NCBI RefSeq assembly: GCF_020097135.1
Contig: NZ_CP083608.1
Location: forward strand, 124,001-188,000
Length of the DNA stretch: 64,000 bases
Reading direction: 5' to 3'
Origin: Macrococcus armenti
GTDB lineage: Bacteria; Bacillota; Bacilli; Staphylococcales; Staphylococcaceae
A program made the position numbers and the translations under genes. Of the stretch, positions 25,873 to 35,708 are shown piece by piece. The notes under the pieces were generated by a model. It ran no database searches and had not been told where the DNA came from. It saw only the letters and a list, made by a program, of their open reading frames with translations. Numbering within the stretch: position 1 is the stretch's first letter; each line of letters opens with the position of its first letter.

Positions 25873-26523
25873 ATGAAAATAGTAATTGCGGATGATCATG
25901 CGGTAGTGCGTACAGGATTCTCAATGATTTTAAATTATCAGGAAGATATGGAAGTTGTTGCGACAGCGGCTGACGGTATGGAGGCATTTCAAAAGGTGTC
26001 TCAGCATAAACCGGACGTGTTAATCATGGATTTGAGTATGCCGCCTGGAGAATCCGGATTGATTGCGACGGGTAAGATTAAAGAAGCATTCCCAGAAACG
26101 AAGATATTAATATTAACGATGTATGATGATGAAGAGTATTTATTTCATGTACTAAAAAATGGTGCGAACGGTTATATTCTTAAAAACGCACCAGATGAAG
26201 AGCTTGTTAAAGCTGTACAGACAGTTTACAAAGAAGGAACTTATATAGATCCGAAGATGGCAACTTCTCTTGTACATGAACTCATACATCACGATACAGA
26301 GTATTCGGCAAAGAATGACCATTTAAAGATATTAACGAAACGAGAATTAGAAATACTGCCTTTAATTGCTAAAGGATATGGTAATAAAGAAATTGCAGAA
26401 ATGCTTTTTGTTTCTGTTAAAACAGTAGAGGCACATAAAGCGAGAATTATGGACAAGCTGGAGCTTAAAAGTAAGCCGGAACTTGTGGAATATGCGCTTA
26501 AGAAAAAATTACTTGAGTTTTAA
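25873..26523 (+). CDS. nreC: Response regulator NreC (NarL/FixJ type)
   Basis: 216-residue regulator: receiver domain with D7-D8 and the phosphorylation site D53 in IMDLSMP, then a LuxR-type helix-turn-helix with [25 protein letters not shown] and [16 protein letters not shown]. Phosphorylated by NreB without oxygen, it should activate narG and narT, both of which have GC-rich palindromes upstream. It starts ten bases after nreB with the RBS AGGGGG. Confidence 0.95.
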   Translation: MKIVIADDHAVVRTGFSMILNYQEDMEVVATAADGMEAFQKVSQHKPDVLIMDLSMPPGESGLIATGKIKEAFPETKILILTMYDDEEYLFHVLKNGANGYILKNAPDEELVKAVQTVYKEGTYIDPKMATSLVHELIHHDTEYSAKNDHLKILTKRELEILPLIAKGYGNKEIAEMLFVSVKTVEAHKARIMDKLELKSKPELVEYALKKKLLEF

Positions 26524-26552
26524 ATGAGGAACTCCGTAAAAAAGGTAGTGAC

Positions 26553-27062
26553 GTGATGCAATTTCAAACAAAGATGAAAGCACTTCGTATATTAGAGAAT
26601 GAACATCTGCTCATTCGATCGTTACTTCACGAATGGTATCAGATAATGATGGATGTAAAGCAGACGGACGCGATGTTATCGAAGTATCATAAGTTAAGAA
26701 TGTTAAAAGAGAAAGTATCGGATTTTCTGCCAATTCTTGATAAACACCAGGCAAAAGAAGAGCGATTTTTCTTTCCGATTCTCGGAAGTTACATCGGAAC
26801 AGATCAAGGTCCGATAATCACAATAGAGGCAGAACATGATGAGATGGCACAATATTTCAATCATTTTATCGGTGTTACGAATATGATGGAACTCAGTACA
26901 GAAGACATTAACCTGCTATTAAACGATTTAAATGAAGGGTACGAAATTTGTATGGTCCATATGTACAAAGAAGAAAGTGTACTGTTCCAGATGGCTGAGA
27001 AAGTATTCAAAATTAAAGACGAAGAAACTTTGCTTGAGGCTGTTAATACGAAGATAATATAA
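26553..27062 (+). CDS. Hemerythrin-like protein between nreC and narT
   Basis: 169-residue protein of helical type with likely HHE metal ligands: H18 in ENEHLLIRSLLHEW, DKHQAKEERFFFP near residue 70, EAEHDEMAQYF near 92 and MVHMYKEESVLFQ near 130. It may bind a di-iron site and sense or scavenge NO or oxygen formed during nitrate respiration; this is an inference from position only. Start GTG at 26553 or the following ATG. It is 29 bases after nreC with the same direction and ends at a terminator, so it is probably the last gene of the nar-nre transcript. Confidence 0.78.
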   Translation: MMQFQTKMKALRILENEHLLIRSLLHEWYQIMMDVKQTDAMLSKYHKLRMLKEKVSDFLPILDKHQAKEERFFFPILGSYIGTDQGPIITIEAEHDEMAQYFNHFIGVTNMMELSTEDINLLLNDLNEGYEICMVHMYKEESVLFQMAEKVFKIKDEETLLEAVNTKII

Positions 27063-27065
27063 GAA

Positions 27066-27103
27066 TAAGATTCGAAACGATACCGTGTTTCGAATCTTTT
27101 TTC
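27066..27103 (+). terminator. Terminator of the nar-nre operon
   Basis: Perfect eleven-bp stem (AGATTCGAAAC at 27068-27078 with 27087-27097) followed by TTTTTT, four bases after the hemerythrin-like gene. Confidence 0.92.
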
Positions 27104-27130
27104 TTATATAGGGATTTAACCTATACATAG

Positions 27131-27195
27131 GGGGAATTCCCCAATGTTAAATGAATCACAATCACCTTAAAATATATTTGTATAGTAAATCACAA
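27131..27195. promoter_or_regulatory. narT promoter region: GC-rich palindrome and weak Rex-like site
   Basis: GGGGAATTCCCC (27131-27142) is a perfect 12-base palindrome preceded by TAG, akin to the site before narG, and is the likely NreC site. At 27178-27195 a sequence with TTGT and TCACAA ends fits the Rex consensus at only 14 of 18 positions and is doubtful. Confidence 0.6.
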
Positions 27196-27217
27196 ACTTA
27201 TGAAAAAGGTGAAGACG

Positions 27218-28375
27218 ATGAACAAATCAACAGGTAAAGTACAATTACCCTTACAGACGTTAAGTTTAGTTGCAGGATTTATGGCATGGACAATTATTGC
27301 GCCACTTATGCCATTTATGTCACAGGAATTTACGATTCCGGAAAGTCAAAAAGCGATTATTTTAGCAATTCCAGTAATTCTTGGATCTATATTACGTATT
27401 CCTCTAGGCTATTATGCTAATTTAATCGGCGCAAGAAAAGTATTTTTATTCTCATTTATCTTTTTATTAATTCCTGTATTCTTACTGAGTATGGCACAAT
27501 CAACAACGATGCTTATGGTTGCAGGACTTTTTCTAGGAGTTGGTGGTGCAATCTTCTCAGTAGGTGTTACGAGTGTACCGAAATATTTCCCGAAAGAAAA
27601 GCATGGTTTAGCGAATGGTATTTATGGAATGGGGAATATCGGAACTGCTGTATCAGCGTTTGCAGCACCACCGATTGCGAATGCAATTGGATGGAGCAAT
27701 ACTGTTAAATCTTATTTAGTCGTTATGGCATTATTTGCTTTACTGAACTTCTTATTAGGGGATAAAGATGAACCTAAAGTAAAGCAACCATTAATGGATC
27801 AAATTAAAGGTGTGTTACCGGAATATAAATTATACTTACTGAGCTTCTGGTACTTCATTACATTTGGTTCATTCGTAGCATTCGGATTATTTTTACCAAA
27901 CTTTTTAGTTAACAACTTCGGTTTAGATAAAGTAGATGCTGGTGTTCGTACAGGTACATTTATTGCGATTGCAACGTTGCTTCGTCCAATTGGTGGAGTG
28001 CTCGGTGATAAATTACGTGCTATGGACGTGCTTAAAGTTGTATTCGTTGGTTTAATTATTGGTGCTGCAATGTTATCTATTAACCATCAAATTTTCTTCT
28101 TTACTGCAGGATGTTTAATTATTTCAGCATGTGCCGGTTTAGGAAATGGACTAATTTTCAAACTAGCACCAACGTATTACTCTAAACAAGCTGGTATTGT
28201 AAACGGCATCGTTTCAATGATGGGTGGTTTAGGTGGTTTCTTCCCGCCACTAGTTATTGCCGCTTGTGCAGCAAACTTCGGTACAAACAAGCCAGCTTTT
28301 GCCTTCCTTGCAGTGTTTGGTATAATTGCATTAATAACAATGTTCTGGATGGACAAAAAAGAAGGCAGAAATTAG
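27218..28375 (+). CDS. narT: Nitrate transporter NarT (MFS, NNP family)
   Basis: 385-residue membrane protein with 12 hydrophobic helices. The nitrate/nitrite porter signatures are visible: [18 protein letters not shown] in loop 2-3, [32 protein letters not shown] in helix 5 and [17 protein letters not shown] in helix 11. It imports nitrate for NarGHI, or exchanges it for nitrite. The ATG at 27218 follows AAGGTG; an ATG 18 bases earlier has no ribosome site. It has its own promoter region with an NreC-like palindrome, as in staphylococci. Confidence 0.93.
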   Translation: MNKSTGKVQLPLQTLSLVAGFMAWTIIAPLMPFMSQEFTIPESQKAIILAIPVILGSILRIPLGYYANLIGARKVFLFSFIFLLIPVFLLSMAQSTTMLMVAGLFLGVGGAIFSVGVTSVPKYFPKEKHGLANGIYGMGNIGTAVSAFAAPPIANAIGWSNTVKSYLVVMALFALLNFLLGDKDEPKVKQPLMDQIKGVLPEYKLYLLSFWYFITFGSFVAFGLFLPNFLVNNFGLDKVDAGVRTGTFIAIATLLRPIGGVLGDKLRAMDVLKVVFVGLIIGAAMLSINHQIFFFTAGCLIISACAGLGNGLIFKLAPTYYSKQAGIVNGIVSMMGGLGGFFPPLVIAACAANFGTNKPAFAFLAVFGIIALITMFWMDKKEGRN

Positions 28376-28385
28376 GGGATGACAT

Positions 28386-29375
28386 ATGCGATATGACAGA
28401 CAAATAAAATTTTATGGTATCGGCCAGGAAGGTCAGGAGAAACTCTCTCGTAAGACTGTTGGTATTGTAGGATGTGGTGCATTAGGTACGCATCTTGCAG
28501 AATCCTTGGCAAGATGCGGTGTAAGTAAAATTGTGATTGTCGATCGCGATTATGTTGAACTCTCAAATTTACAACGACAATCACTTTTTAAGGAACAAGA
28601 TGCGATTGATGCGACGCCTAAAGTGATTGCTTGTGAACGTGAAGTTAAAGCAATTCGAAGTGATATTCAAATTGAAACATATATCAATCATCTTGATGCG
28701 CCGCTTTTAGAAGCGGCGTTTTTGCAATGTGATTGTATATTAGATGCGACCGACAATTTTGAAACACGATTGCTTATTAATGATTTCTGTTATAAATATA
28801 ATATTCCATGGATTTATGGTGCATGTGTAGAATCCACTTATGTAGCATGTCCTTTCATTCCTGGTGTAACACCTTGCTTTAATTGTGTGATGGGTATGTT
28901 ACCCGTAATGAACAGAACTTGTGATACAGTAGGTGTTATAGAACCCGCTGTGAGTATGGCAACGAGTTTTCAGATGATGTATGCATTAAAACTGTTAACA
29001 GATACACCATTCGATGCGAAATTAGTATTCGGAGATGTATGGCAGATGGATCATACGGCACTGAAGTTTTCAAGAATGTTTAATGAGCGTTGTTCAACGT
29101 GCGGGGCACATGCATCATACCCGGCACTTAGTCAGCAAACGCATGAAACGATGTTATGTGGTAGAGATACATTACAGATTGTGACAGCGTTCAGTGATGA
29201 AGATTTGTTGAAACATTTACAATCGTTGTCTATCATATTTCAGGAGACGCCTTATTTTATAAGATTTAAGTTTGATAATCATCCGATTGTATGGTTTAAA
29301 GGTGGCCGTATGTTAATTCATGACGTCAAATCAATGGCTGAAGGTAAGAAAGTTTATCATCAATTATTTGGTTAG
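28386..29375 (+). CDS. moeB: Molybdopterin-synthase adenylyltransferase MoeB
   Basis: 329-residue E1-like enzyme that adenylates the C-terminus of MoaD. The nucleotide loop VGCGALGTH covers residues 28-36, SNLQRQSLF follows, and zinc-binding cysteine pairs CFNC and CSTC lie in the second half. It is longer than ThiF, with about 80 extra C-terminal residues lacking an obvious rhodanese cysteine motif. The ATG lies ten bases after the narT stop and the RBS is AGGGGATGAC, so it opens the cofactor gene cluster and may be cotranscribed with narT. Confidence 0.88.
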   Translation: MRYDRQIKFYGIGQEGQEKLSRKTVGIVGCGALGTHLAESLARCGVSKIVIVDRDYVELSNLQRQSLFKEQDAIDATPKVIACEREVKAIRSDIQIETYINHLDAPLLEAAFLQCDCILDATDNFETRLLINDFCYKYNIPWIYGACVESTYVACPFIPGVTPCFNCVMGMLPVMNRTCDTVGVIEPAVSMATSFQMMYALKLLTDTPFDAKLVFGDVWQMDHTALKFSRMFNERCSTCGAHASYPALSQQTHETMLCGRDTLQIVTAFSDEDLLKHLQSLSIIFQETPYFIRFKFDNHPIVWFKGGRMLIHDVKSMAEGKKVYHQLFG

Positions 29376-29386
29376 GAGAGATAGTA

Positions 29387-29887
29387 ATGGAACATTCTAA
29401 TGAAGTACGTAAACAATTAAATGTAGGTGTTATTACAGTAAGTGACACGAGAGATTATGATACAGATAAGGGCGGAAAAGCGATTATTGAACAATTAAAA
29501 GATATCGAAATCGATGTTTCACGTGAACATTATTTAATCGCTAAAGATGATCAGGCTGATATTAGAGCGAGTATTATGAAATTGTTGCATGACAAAGTGG
29601 ATGTCATTATTACGACAGGTGGGACAGGCGTTGCAAAACGTGATGTTACGATTGAAGTGGTGACGTCGATTATCGATAAAGAAATGGAAGGCTTCGGTGA
29701 AATATTCCGTTATTTAAGCTATACAGAAGATGTGGGCACACGCGCAATGCTTTCACGTGCGTTATGTGGTACGAAAGATAATACGGTAATTTTTTCAATA
29801 CCGGGCTCAGTTGGTGCAGTAAATCTTGCAATGAAAAAGCTCATTACACAGGAAATCCATCACATTGTGCATGAGCTTAATAAGTAA
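29387..29887 (+). CDS. moaB: Molybdenum cofactor protein MoaB (MogA-like)
   Basis: 166-residue soluble protein of the MoaB/MogA fold, which binds molybdopterin and adenylates it before metal insertion. The signature ITTGGTGVAKRDVTIEV (residues ~68-84) and IFSIPGSVGAVNLAM near the end are typical. RBS AGGAGAG is six bases before the ATG; it follows moeB by eleven bases. Its stop codon is immediately adjacent to that of the reversed moaC, with no base between. Confidence 0.92.
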   Translation: MEHSNEVRKQLNVGVITVSDTRDYDTDKGGKAIIEQLKDIEIDVSREHYLIAKDDQADIRASIMKLLHDKVDVIITTGGTGVAKRDVTIEVVTSIIDKEMEGFGEIFRYLSYTEDVGTRAMLSRALCGTKDNTVIFSIPGSVGAVNLAMKKLITQEIHHIVHELNK

Positions 29888-30364
29888 TTAACGGTTAAAG
29901 TCTCCATTTTTTCCGCCTGATTTATGTTCGAGATAAGTTGGGCCGATAATCATACCTTTATCAACTGCTTTTGTCATATCATATATTGTAAGTGCTGTAG
30001 CACTTGCACCCGTTAAGGCTTCCATCTCAACACCTGTTTGTCCGGTCGTTTTAACGGTACAAGTGATTAATATTTCATAACCATCAGTCGTGTCCCATTC
30101 GAATGCAATATCGATGCCACTTAAATTCAGTGGATGACACATTGGGATAATTTGTGCGGTATTCTTTGCAGCCATAATACCTGCGACTTGTGCAACACCA
30201 AGAACATCGCCTTTTTTATTCTTGTGGTTGATAATTTGGTCATAAATTACTGCGTTTACTTTTATAGAACTTTTAGCGACAGCAGTTCGCGTTGAGATAG
30301 GCTTATCAGATACATCTACCATCTTAGCGCGTCCTTGTTCGTTAAAGTGTGTTAAATTATTCAT
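29888..30364 (-). CDS. moaC: Cyclic pyranopterin monophosphate synthase MoaC (reversed)
   Basis: 158-residue enzyme of the first step of molybdenum cofactor synthesis, acting after MoaA. Family signatures: [14 protein letters not shown] at the start, [12 protein letters not shown] near 75 and [20 protein letters not shown] near 115, which includes conserved catalytic residues. The ATG at 30364 follows AAAGGAAG by eight bases; an upstream in-frame ATG is not needed. It is the only gene of the cluster on the minus strand, tail-to-tail with moaB and divergent from moeA with 63 bases between. Confidence 0.93.
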   Translation of the reverse strand: MNNLTHFNEQGRAKMVDVSDKPISTRTAVAKSSIKVNAVIYDQIINHKNKKGDVLGVAQVAGIMAAKNTAQIIPMCHPLNLSGIDIAFEWDTTDGYEILITCTVKTTGQTGVEMEALTGASATALTIYDMTKAVDKGMIIGPTYLEHKSGGKNGDFNR

Positions 30365-30427
30365 TATTTCACTTCCTTTTTTATATACTATAACTATCAT
30401 ACTACATTTAGAGAAAGTAGGATAACG

Positions 30428-31672
30428 ATGCTTGAAAAACGTACACCCATTCCAGTAACTGAAGCGATAGATAAATGTTTAAAATATGCTAAATATAAAT
30501 CAGTAACAAAAAAGTACTACACTGATAGCTTGGGCGATACATTAGCTGAAGATATTATTGCAACGTATGATATCCCGATGTTTGACAAGTCACCATATGA
30601 TGGCTTTGCAATTGTCAGTGGATCTTCAGAAGGCGCAACTGGTGATGAAAGAAAATTATTTAAAGTTATCGATCATATCGGCGCCGGACACGTAAGCGAT
30701 GTACAACTAAAAGATAACGAAGCAGTACGTATTATGACGGGCGCACCAATTCCAAAAGGTGCTGATGCTGTCGTAATGCTTGAACAAACGACGCCAACAG
30801 AAGACGGATTTACGCTGAGAAAAACCTTTACACCGGGTGAAAACATTTCGAAGCAAGGTGAAGAATGTAAACAAGGTGAAGTTGTTATTCCGAAAGGGAC
30901 AAAAATTACTGCAGGGGTCATAGCAGTTCTTGCGACGTTTTCGTATGAGTACGTGAACGTTTATCAAAAGCCAACTGTTGCACTTATCGCTACTGGTTCA
31001 GAACTTGTAGAAATTAATGAACCACTTACACCTGGGAAAATTAGAAATTCGAATGGACCGATGATTGCATCACTTTGCAAGGCGATGGATATTGAAGTGA
31101 AAGATTATCGTGTTCATGGTGATGATTTCGATGCGCTATACGAAGTCGTTCGTAATGCACTGGATGCACATGACATCGTAATTACTACGGGTGGTGTAAG
31201 TGTTGGTGACTTCGATTTCATGCCTGAAATTTATAAAAAGCTTTCAGCAGAAGTACTATTTAATAAAATTGCGATGCGACCAGGTAGCGTAACAACTGTT
31301 GCAGTAAGTGATGATAAATTTCTATTCGGGTTATCCGGAAACCCAAGTGCTTGTTATACGGGGTTTGAGTTATATACGAAACCTGTACTGCGTAAAATGA
31401 TGGGGCAGAATGAAGTATATCCGACGGTAATTAAAGCAACGCTTTCTGAAGACTTCACGAAAGCAAACCCATTTACTAGGTTTATAAGAGCAGATTTAGA
31501 TTACCGTAATATGATGGTAGCACCGAGTGGATTTAATAAGAGTAATGCAGTAATCGCTATTGCAAAAAGTAACAGCATGATTGTTTTACCTGGGGGAACG
31601 AGAGGGTTTAAACAAGGTGACACTGTAGATGTCCTGTTAACAGATCTTTCTTGTCAGGATACATCATGGTAA
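30428..31672 (+). CDS. moeA: Molybdopterin molybdotransferase MoeA
   Basis: 414-residue enzyme that inserts molybdate into adenylated molybdopterin. The domain order is typical: N-terminal region with [15 protein letters not shown] near 55, [16 protein letters not shown] near 100, MogA-like domain with STGS-type stretch [26 protein letters not shown] and [15 protein letters not shown], and a small C-terminal beta domain. A short RBS-like GAAAGTAGG precedes the ATG. The end overlaps mobB by seven bases, so the following genes are coupled. Confidence 0.94.
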   Translation: MLEKRTPIPVTEAIDKCLKYAKYKSVTKKYYTDSLGDTLAEDIIATYDIPMFDKSPYDGFAIVSGSSEGATGDERKLFKVIDHIGAGHVSDVQLKDNEAVRIMTGAPIPKGADAVVMLEQTTPTEDGFTLRKTFTPGENISKQGEECKQGEVVIPKGTKITAGVIAVLATFSYEYVNVYQKPTVALIATGSELVEINEPLTPGKIRNSNGPMIASLCKAMDIEVKDYRVHGDDFDALYEVVRNALDAHDIVITTGGVSVGDFDFMPEIYKKLSAEVLFNKIAMRPGSVTTVAVSDDKFLFGLSGNPSACYTGFELYTKPVLRKMMGQNEVYPTVIKATLSEDFTKANPFTRFIRADLDYRNMMVAPSGFNKSNAVIAIAKSNSMIVLPGGTRGFKQGDTVDVLLTDLSCQDTSW

Positions 31673-32145
31673 AAGTGTTGCAAGTCGTCGGTTTTAAAAA
31701 GTCTGGAAAAACAACGACGATGAATCGAATTATTAAACAATTGAAAGCAATGAATTATGAAGTGTCTGTTATTAAACACCATGGTGAAATTGGCGGACAG
31801 GAAATCGATATTCCAAGAACGCGTGATCATATAACATATATAGAAAGTGGTGCAGATGAAAGCATCGTTCAGGGATATGCGTATATTCATAAATTGAGGA
31901 AAAACGAATCGATTGAACTCCAGTCAATTATCGAAGAAGAAGTAACATGTAAGGATATTGTACTTGTAGAAGGTTATAAACAGGCACATTACGATAAAAT
32001 TGTACTTTATAACAATGCTGAAGATAAGGAGACATTATCTCAGTTACAAAATATTAAAATAATGGTAGATACATCTGTTGATAGCGAACAAGTGATTAAG
32101 GAATTTATACAAAGTTGGGTAGGTGACACACGTGAAACAATTTGA
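31666..32145 (+). CDS. mobB: Molybdopterin-guanine dinucleotide biosynthesis protein MobB
   Basis: 159-residue GTP-binding protein with a P-loop GFKKSGKTTT at residues 8-17 and a later VEGYK motif (Walker B region, LVEGYKQAHYDKI). MobB assists MobA in making MGD, the form used by NarG; it is not always essential. The ATG at 31666 overlaps the moeA end; a TTG earlier is weaker. The 3' end overlaps moaE by 14 bases. Confidence 0.9.
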   Translation: MVKVLQVVGFKKSGKTTTMNRIIKQLKAMNYEVSVIKHHGEIGGQEIDIPRTRDHITYIESGADESIVQGYAYIHKLRKNESIELQSIIEEEVTCKDIVLVEGYKQAHYDKIVLYNNAEDKETLSQLQNIKIMVDTSVDSEQVIKEFIQSWVGDTRETI

Positions 32146-32572
32146 GATTGTAACAATGCCGATAGATGTTGAGCATTATCGCAAGATGACGGTAACACCT
32201 CATCAAGGTGCAGTATGTGTATTTACGGGAATCGTCAGAGAATGGACACAAGGTATTAAAACGGAGTATCTGGAATACGAAGCATATGTACCGATGGCAG
32301 AAAAGAAATTAGAACAAATCGGGCAGGAAATCAATGAGAAATGGCCAGGGACGATTGTAAGTATCGCACATCGTATCGGTAATCTTGATGTATCTGAAAT
32401 TGCTGTCGTTATTTGTGTTTCTAGCCCACACCGAAAAGATAGTTACGCTGCAAATGAATATGCAATTGAACGCATTAAAGAGATTGTTCCGATATGGAAA
32501 AAAGAAATATGGGAAGACGGAGAACAGTGGATCGGTGGCCAAAGAGGTTACCATCCGAACTATAAGGGGTGA
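32132..32572 (+). CDS. moaE: Molybdopterin synthase catalytic subunit MoaE
   Basis: 146-residue large subunit of molybdopterin synthase, which together with thiocarboxylated MoaD converts cPMP into molybdopterin. Diagnostic stretches: GAVCVFTGIVREWTQG, YLEYEAYVPMAEKKL, SIAHRIGNLDVSEIAVVI, SPHRKDSYAANEYAIERIKEIVPIWKKE with the catalytic lysines. GTG at 32132, six bases after AGGTG, gives the usual MKQFEIV start; a GTG at 32123 lies inside this ribosome site. Confidence 0.94.
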   Translation: MKQFEIVTMPIDVEHYRKMTVTPHQGAVCVFTGIVREWTQGIKTEYLEYEAYVPMAEKKLEQIGQEINEKWPGTIVSIAHRIGNLDVSEIAVVICVSSPHRKDSYAANEYAIERIKEIVPIWKKEIWEDGEQWIGGQRGYHPNYKG

Positions 32573-32576
32573 TATG

Positions 32577-32810
32577 ATGAAAGTATTATATTTTGCACAT
32601 ATTAAAGCAAAACTGGACCGCACGGAAGATCAATTTTCGTTTGCTGAACCTATTACAGTAAATCAGTTTAGAAATCATTTATATGAAACGTATCCGGCAA
32701 TTCGTGAAGAGCAATTTCAAATTGCTGTTAATGAAGAGTTTGTCCGTGACGAAGATGTAATCCATAACCATGATGTAGTTGCATTAATCCCACCTGTTAG
32801 TGGTGGCTAA
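32577..32810 (+). CDS. moaD: Molybdopterin synthase sulfur carrier subunit MoaD
   Basis: 77-residue ubiquitin-like protein that ends in Gly-Gly (IPPVSGG), the site for adenylation by MoeB and thiocarboxylation. The start MKVLYFAHIKAKL is typical of the family. Two ATG codons lie in line at 32574 and 32577 after AAGGGGTG; the second gives the family N-terminus. The frame is open further upstream inside moaE, which is not used. Its stop codon is directly followed by the mobA ATG. Confidence 0.93.
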   Translation: MKVLYFAHIKAKLDRTEDQFSFAEPITVNQFRNHLYETYPAIREEQFQIAVNEEFVRDEDVIHNHDVVALIPPVSGG

Positions 32811-33422
32811 ATGATAGGTGTGATATTAGCAGGAGGTGCTTCTACACGATTTGGCAGCAATAAAGCACTTCATAAAATCGATGGCAAACCATTTTATGAG
32901 CATGTATATGAAGCATTTAAAGAAAGTGATGTATCGCGTATTGTTTTAAGTACGAATAAAAAGATGACATCATACTTCGAATCGGAAATTAAAGAGAAAC
33001 AGCTTGATATGCATGTAGTTACGGATATCGAAGCGGATTGTGGTCCGATGTCAGGTATATACACTGTAATGGAAACGAGTGCTTCAGAAAGTTACTTCGT
33101 CGTCTCTGTTGATACACCGTTTATAACAACAGAAGCGATCAACTATCTTATTAGTTGTTTTAATAAACGAAGTGTAAATGCGCTTTGTTATAAGGATAAC
33201 TTACAAGTACATCGCACAATTGCGATTTATCATCGTTCGTTACTACCTGTTATACGAGAAAGTATAGGACAAAAGCGTTATGCATTAAAACAATTGACGG
33301 CTGAGGCGCAGTTAATTCCCGTTTCAGGAGTAAGCGACGAAAGCGAATGGTATGCTAATATAAATACAAAGAATGATTTACAGAACGTAAGGAGGGTGAC
33401 AAATGGAACAAATAACAGATAA
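32811..33422 (+). CDS. mobA: Molybdenum cofactor guanylyltransferase MobA
   Basis: 203-residue nucleotidyltransferase that joins GMP to molybdopterin to make MGD for NarG. The N-terminal [15 protein letters not shown] (residues 6-20) is the GTP-binding signature, and a metal-binding VSVDTPF lies near residue 97. The ATG abuts the moaD stop, and the end overlaps moaA by 20 bases, with the moaA ribosome site inside mobA. Confidence 0.92.
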   Translation: MIGVILAGGASTRFGSNKALHKIDGKPFYEHVYEAFKESDVSRIVLSTNKKMTSYFESEIKEKQLDMHVVTDIEADCGPMSGIYTVMETSASESYFVVSVDTPFITTEAINYLISCFNKRSVNALCYKDNLQVHRTIAIYHRSLLPVIRESIGQKRYALKQLTAEAQLIPVSGVSDESEWYANINTKNDLQNVRRVTNGTNNR

Positions 33423-34413
33423 ATTAGGACGCCCGATTAGAGATTTGCGTATTTCTGTAACAGATCGCTGTAACTTCCGTTGTACATATTGCATGCCGAA
33501 AGAAATATTTGGTGATGACTATGTTTTTCTGCCGAAAGATGAACTGCTTTCATTTGAAGAGTTAACGCGTATTGCAAAAGTATATGCACAGCTCGGTGTT
33601 AAGAAAGTAAGGATTACAGGTGGAGAGCCGTTATTGCGTAGAGATTTACCGGATTTGATACGGGAAATCAATGCGATAGAAGGTATAGAAGATATCGGTT
33701 TAACGACGAATGGATTATTGCTAAAAAAGCATGGACAAGCATTATACGATGCAGGTTTACGTCGCATAAATGTGAGTTTAGATGCGTTGGATGAAACGTT
33801 CGAAGCGGTCAATGGACGTGGTATAAAAGCAGAACAAATATTAGAACAAATTGATTATGCTGTTTCTATCGGATTACAAGTTAAAGTGAACATGGTAATC
33901 CAAAAAGGTATGAATGACCATCAGATGATTCCGATGGTGAAGTACTTTAAAGATAAAAAAATAACATTGCGATTTATTGAATTTATGGATGTCGGCAATG
34001 ATAATGGATGGAATTTTGATAAAGTAATTACGAAACAGGAAATGATAAATCACATTTCAGAGCATTTTAATATTAAACGTGAGCAACCTAAATATTTTGG
34101 TGAAGTTGCGAAATATTATGTCCATGACAATGGTGCGAAACTTGGATTTATTACAAGTGTTTCAGAGTCATTTTGCTCAACATGTACAAGAACACGCTTA
34201 AGTTCCGATGGTAAGCTATTTGGCTGTTTATTTGCAACGGACGGCTATGATTTAAAAGCATTTATTAGAAGTGGTGTGACAGATCAAGCATTGAAGGATA
34301 AGCTTATAGCCTTATGGTCTGTACGTCAGGATCGCTATTCAGATGAACGTACAGAGGAAACTGTGAAACAAAGGAAAAAGAAAAAGATTAATATGAATTA
34401 TATCGGTGGATAA
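33403..34413 (+). CDS. moaA: GTP 3',8-cyclase MoaA (radical SAM)
   Basis: 336-residue radical-SAM enzyme that starts molybdenum cofactor synthesis from GTP. The N-terminal cluster ligands C23, C27 and C30 (CNFRCTYC) bind the SAM-linked [4Fe-4S] cluster; the second, substrate-binding cluster is in [18 protein letters not shown] near residue 260. The usual GG at the extreme C-terminus is present (YIGG). RBS AAGGAGG is seven bases before the ATG. Last gene of the cluster, closed by a terminator at 34491. Confidence 0.95.
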   Translation: MEQITDKLGRPIRDLRISVTDRCNFRCTYCMPKEIFGDDYVFLPKDELLSFEELTRIAKVYAQLGVKKVRITGGEPLLRRDLPDLIREINAIEGIEDIGLTTNGLLLKKHGQALYDAGLRRINVSLDALDETFEAVNGRGIKAEQILEQIDYAVSIGLQVKVNMVIQKGMNDHQMIPMVKYFKDKKITLRFIEFMDVGNDNGWNFDKVITKQEMINHISEHFNIKREQPKYFGEVAKYYVHDNGAKLGFITSVSESFCSTCTRTRLSSDGKLFGCLFATDGYDLKAFIRSGVTDQALKDKLIALWSVRQDRYSDERTEETVKQRKKKKINMNYIGG

Positions 34414-34490
34414 AATTTATTATATTAATATACAAATTATAATATATGCAATTTAGATATAAGTAATTTTTAATATGTAAACCAATACTG

Positions 34491-34533
34491 AAATAGCATC
34501 TCATCAATTTTTTCGATGAGATGCTATTTTTTA
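34491..34533 (+). terminator. Terminator after moaA
   Basis: Fifteen-bp perfect stem (AAATAGCATCTCATC at 34491-34505 with 34515-34529) followed by T. The rest of the 244-base gap before the desaturase holds a TATAAT at 34557-34562, a plausible -10 box, and nothing else I can name. Confidence 0.9.
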
Positions 34534-34657
34534 CTTTTATTATTTGAATTAAACGTTATAATAGAGTAGTAATAAAAATTAGGACTAGGTAATAATATTA
34601 ACTAACAATTCTTTTCGGTATCGTGGTTTCATTATTATTTTATTTTAGAGGTGACTT

Positions 34658-35671
34658 ATGGAAAGAGACAAAAAGTTAATGTTAAGAAAGATGGTTAAGC
34701 CTTATGAGAAATCAGCACTACAAATAAGTTTAATCCAGGTGCTGAATACACTGATTCCTTATTTAGTACTTGTAGCGATAAGTATGTTGAGTTACAGTGT
34801 TTCCCCGTGGATATCAGTAGCTGTTAGTATTGTGGCAGCATTCTTCCTAGTTCGAACGTTTATTATATTTCATGATTGCTGTCATGGTTCGTTCTTTAAG
34901 AATAAGAAGTGGAATGATGCAATGGGGAATTTCACTGGATTTTTGACGATGTTTCCGTATCAGCAATGGCGCAGAGAGCATAATATTCATCATGCAACAA
35001 GCGGCAACCTTGATAAGAAGGGTATCGGCGATATTTGGATGATGACGATTGATGAATATGAAGCAGCAAGTAAGTGGAAGCAGCGTGGATATCGTATGTA
35101 TCGTAATCCATTTGTGATGTTTGTTTTAGGACCGATATATTTATTGTTTGTGACGAACAGAATTAATAGTAAAGGTGCTAAGCAGAAAGAAAAATTAAAT
35201 ACGTATTTTCATAATATCGCGATATTAGTCGTGTATGGATTAATTATCTGGAATTTTGGATTTGCATTCTTTGCAGCAGTGTTCCTGCCGATTATGTTTG
35301 TCGGAGCAATGCTTGGTATATGGATGTTCTATATTCAGCATACATTTGAAGAATCGTATTTTGAAGAGAACTCTGAGTGGGATTACGTGAAAGCAGCTGT
35401 TGAAGGAAGTTCGTATTATAAATTGCCGAAACTTCTCCAATGGTTAACAGGGAACATCGGATTCCACCATGTACACCATTTGAGCCCGAGAATCCCCAAT
35501 TACTATCTCGAAACTGCACATGAAGAAGTTAAACCATTGCAGTATGCGACGACAATCACATTGAAAGAAAGTCTGGAGACAATTAAATATAAGCTTTACG
35601 ATGAGAAAAGAAAGGTGTTTATCACATTTAAAGATTATTATCGTAATTATGCAAAGAAAAGAACGATCTAA
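34658..35671 (+). CDS. Membrane fatty acid desaturase (acyl-lipid type)
   Basis: 337-residue membrane di-iron enzyme. All three histidine boxes are in place: HDCCH at 72-76, HNIHH at 108-112, and HHVHH near 266, with hydrophobic helices between. It resembles delta-5 desaturases of Bacillus (Des), which insert a double bond into membrane phospholipid acyl chains at low temperature. No DesK/DesR pair is adjacent, so regulation is unclear. RBS GAGGTGAC lies five bases before the ATG. A terminator follows at once. Confidence 0.9.
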   Translation: MERDKKLMLRKMVKPYEKSALQISLIQVLNTLIPYLVLVAISMLSYSVSPWISVAVSIVAAFFLVRTFIIFHDCCHGSFFKNKKWNDAMGNFTGFLTMFPYQQWRREHNIHHATSGNLDKKGIGDIWMMTIDEYEAASKWKQRGYRMYRNPFVMFVLGPIYLLFVTNRINSKGAKQKEKLNTYFHNIAILVVYGLIIWNFGFAFFAAVFLPIMFVGAMLGIWMFYIQHTFEESYFEENSEWDYVKAAVEGSSYYKLPKLLQWLTGNIGFHHVHHLSPRIPNYYLETAHEEVKPLQYATTITLKESLETIKYKLYDEKRKVFITFKDYYRNYAKKRTI

Positions 35672-35708
35672 AAAACGAGAATGGAATTAGTTTCCATTCT
35701 CGTTTTTT
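35671..35708. terminator. Bidirectional terminator
   Basis: Sixteen-bp inverted repeat (AAAAACGAGAATGGAA and complement) between two converging genes, with A and T runs at both ends; it overlaps both stop codons. Confidence 0.92.

Noticed and set aside
28386-29375. Second ThiF for thiamine instead of MoeB
   Set aside because: Neighbouring moaB, moaD and other cofactor genes assign it to molybdopterin synthesis.
30673-30967. Two antisense frames inside moeA
   Set aside because: They are shadows of a strongly conserved gene and lack start signals.
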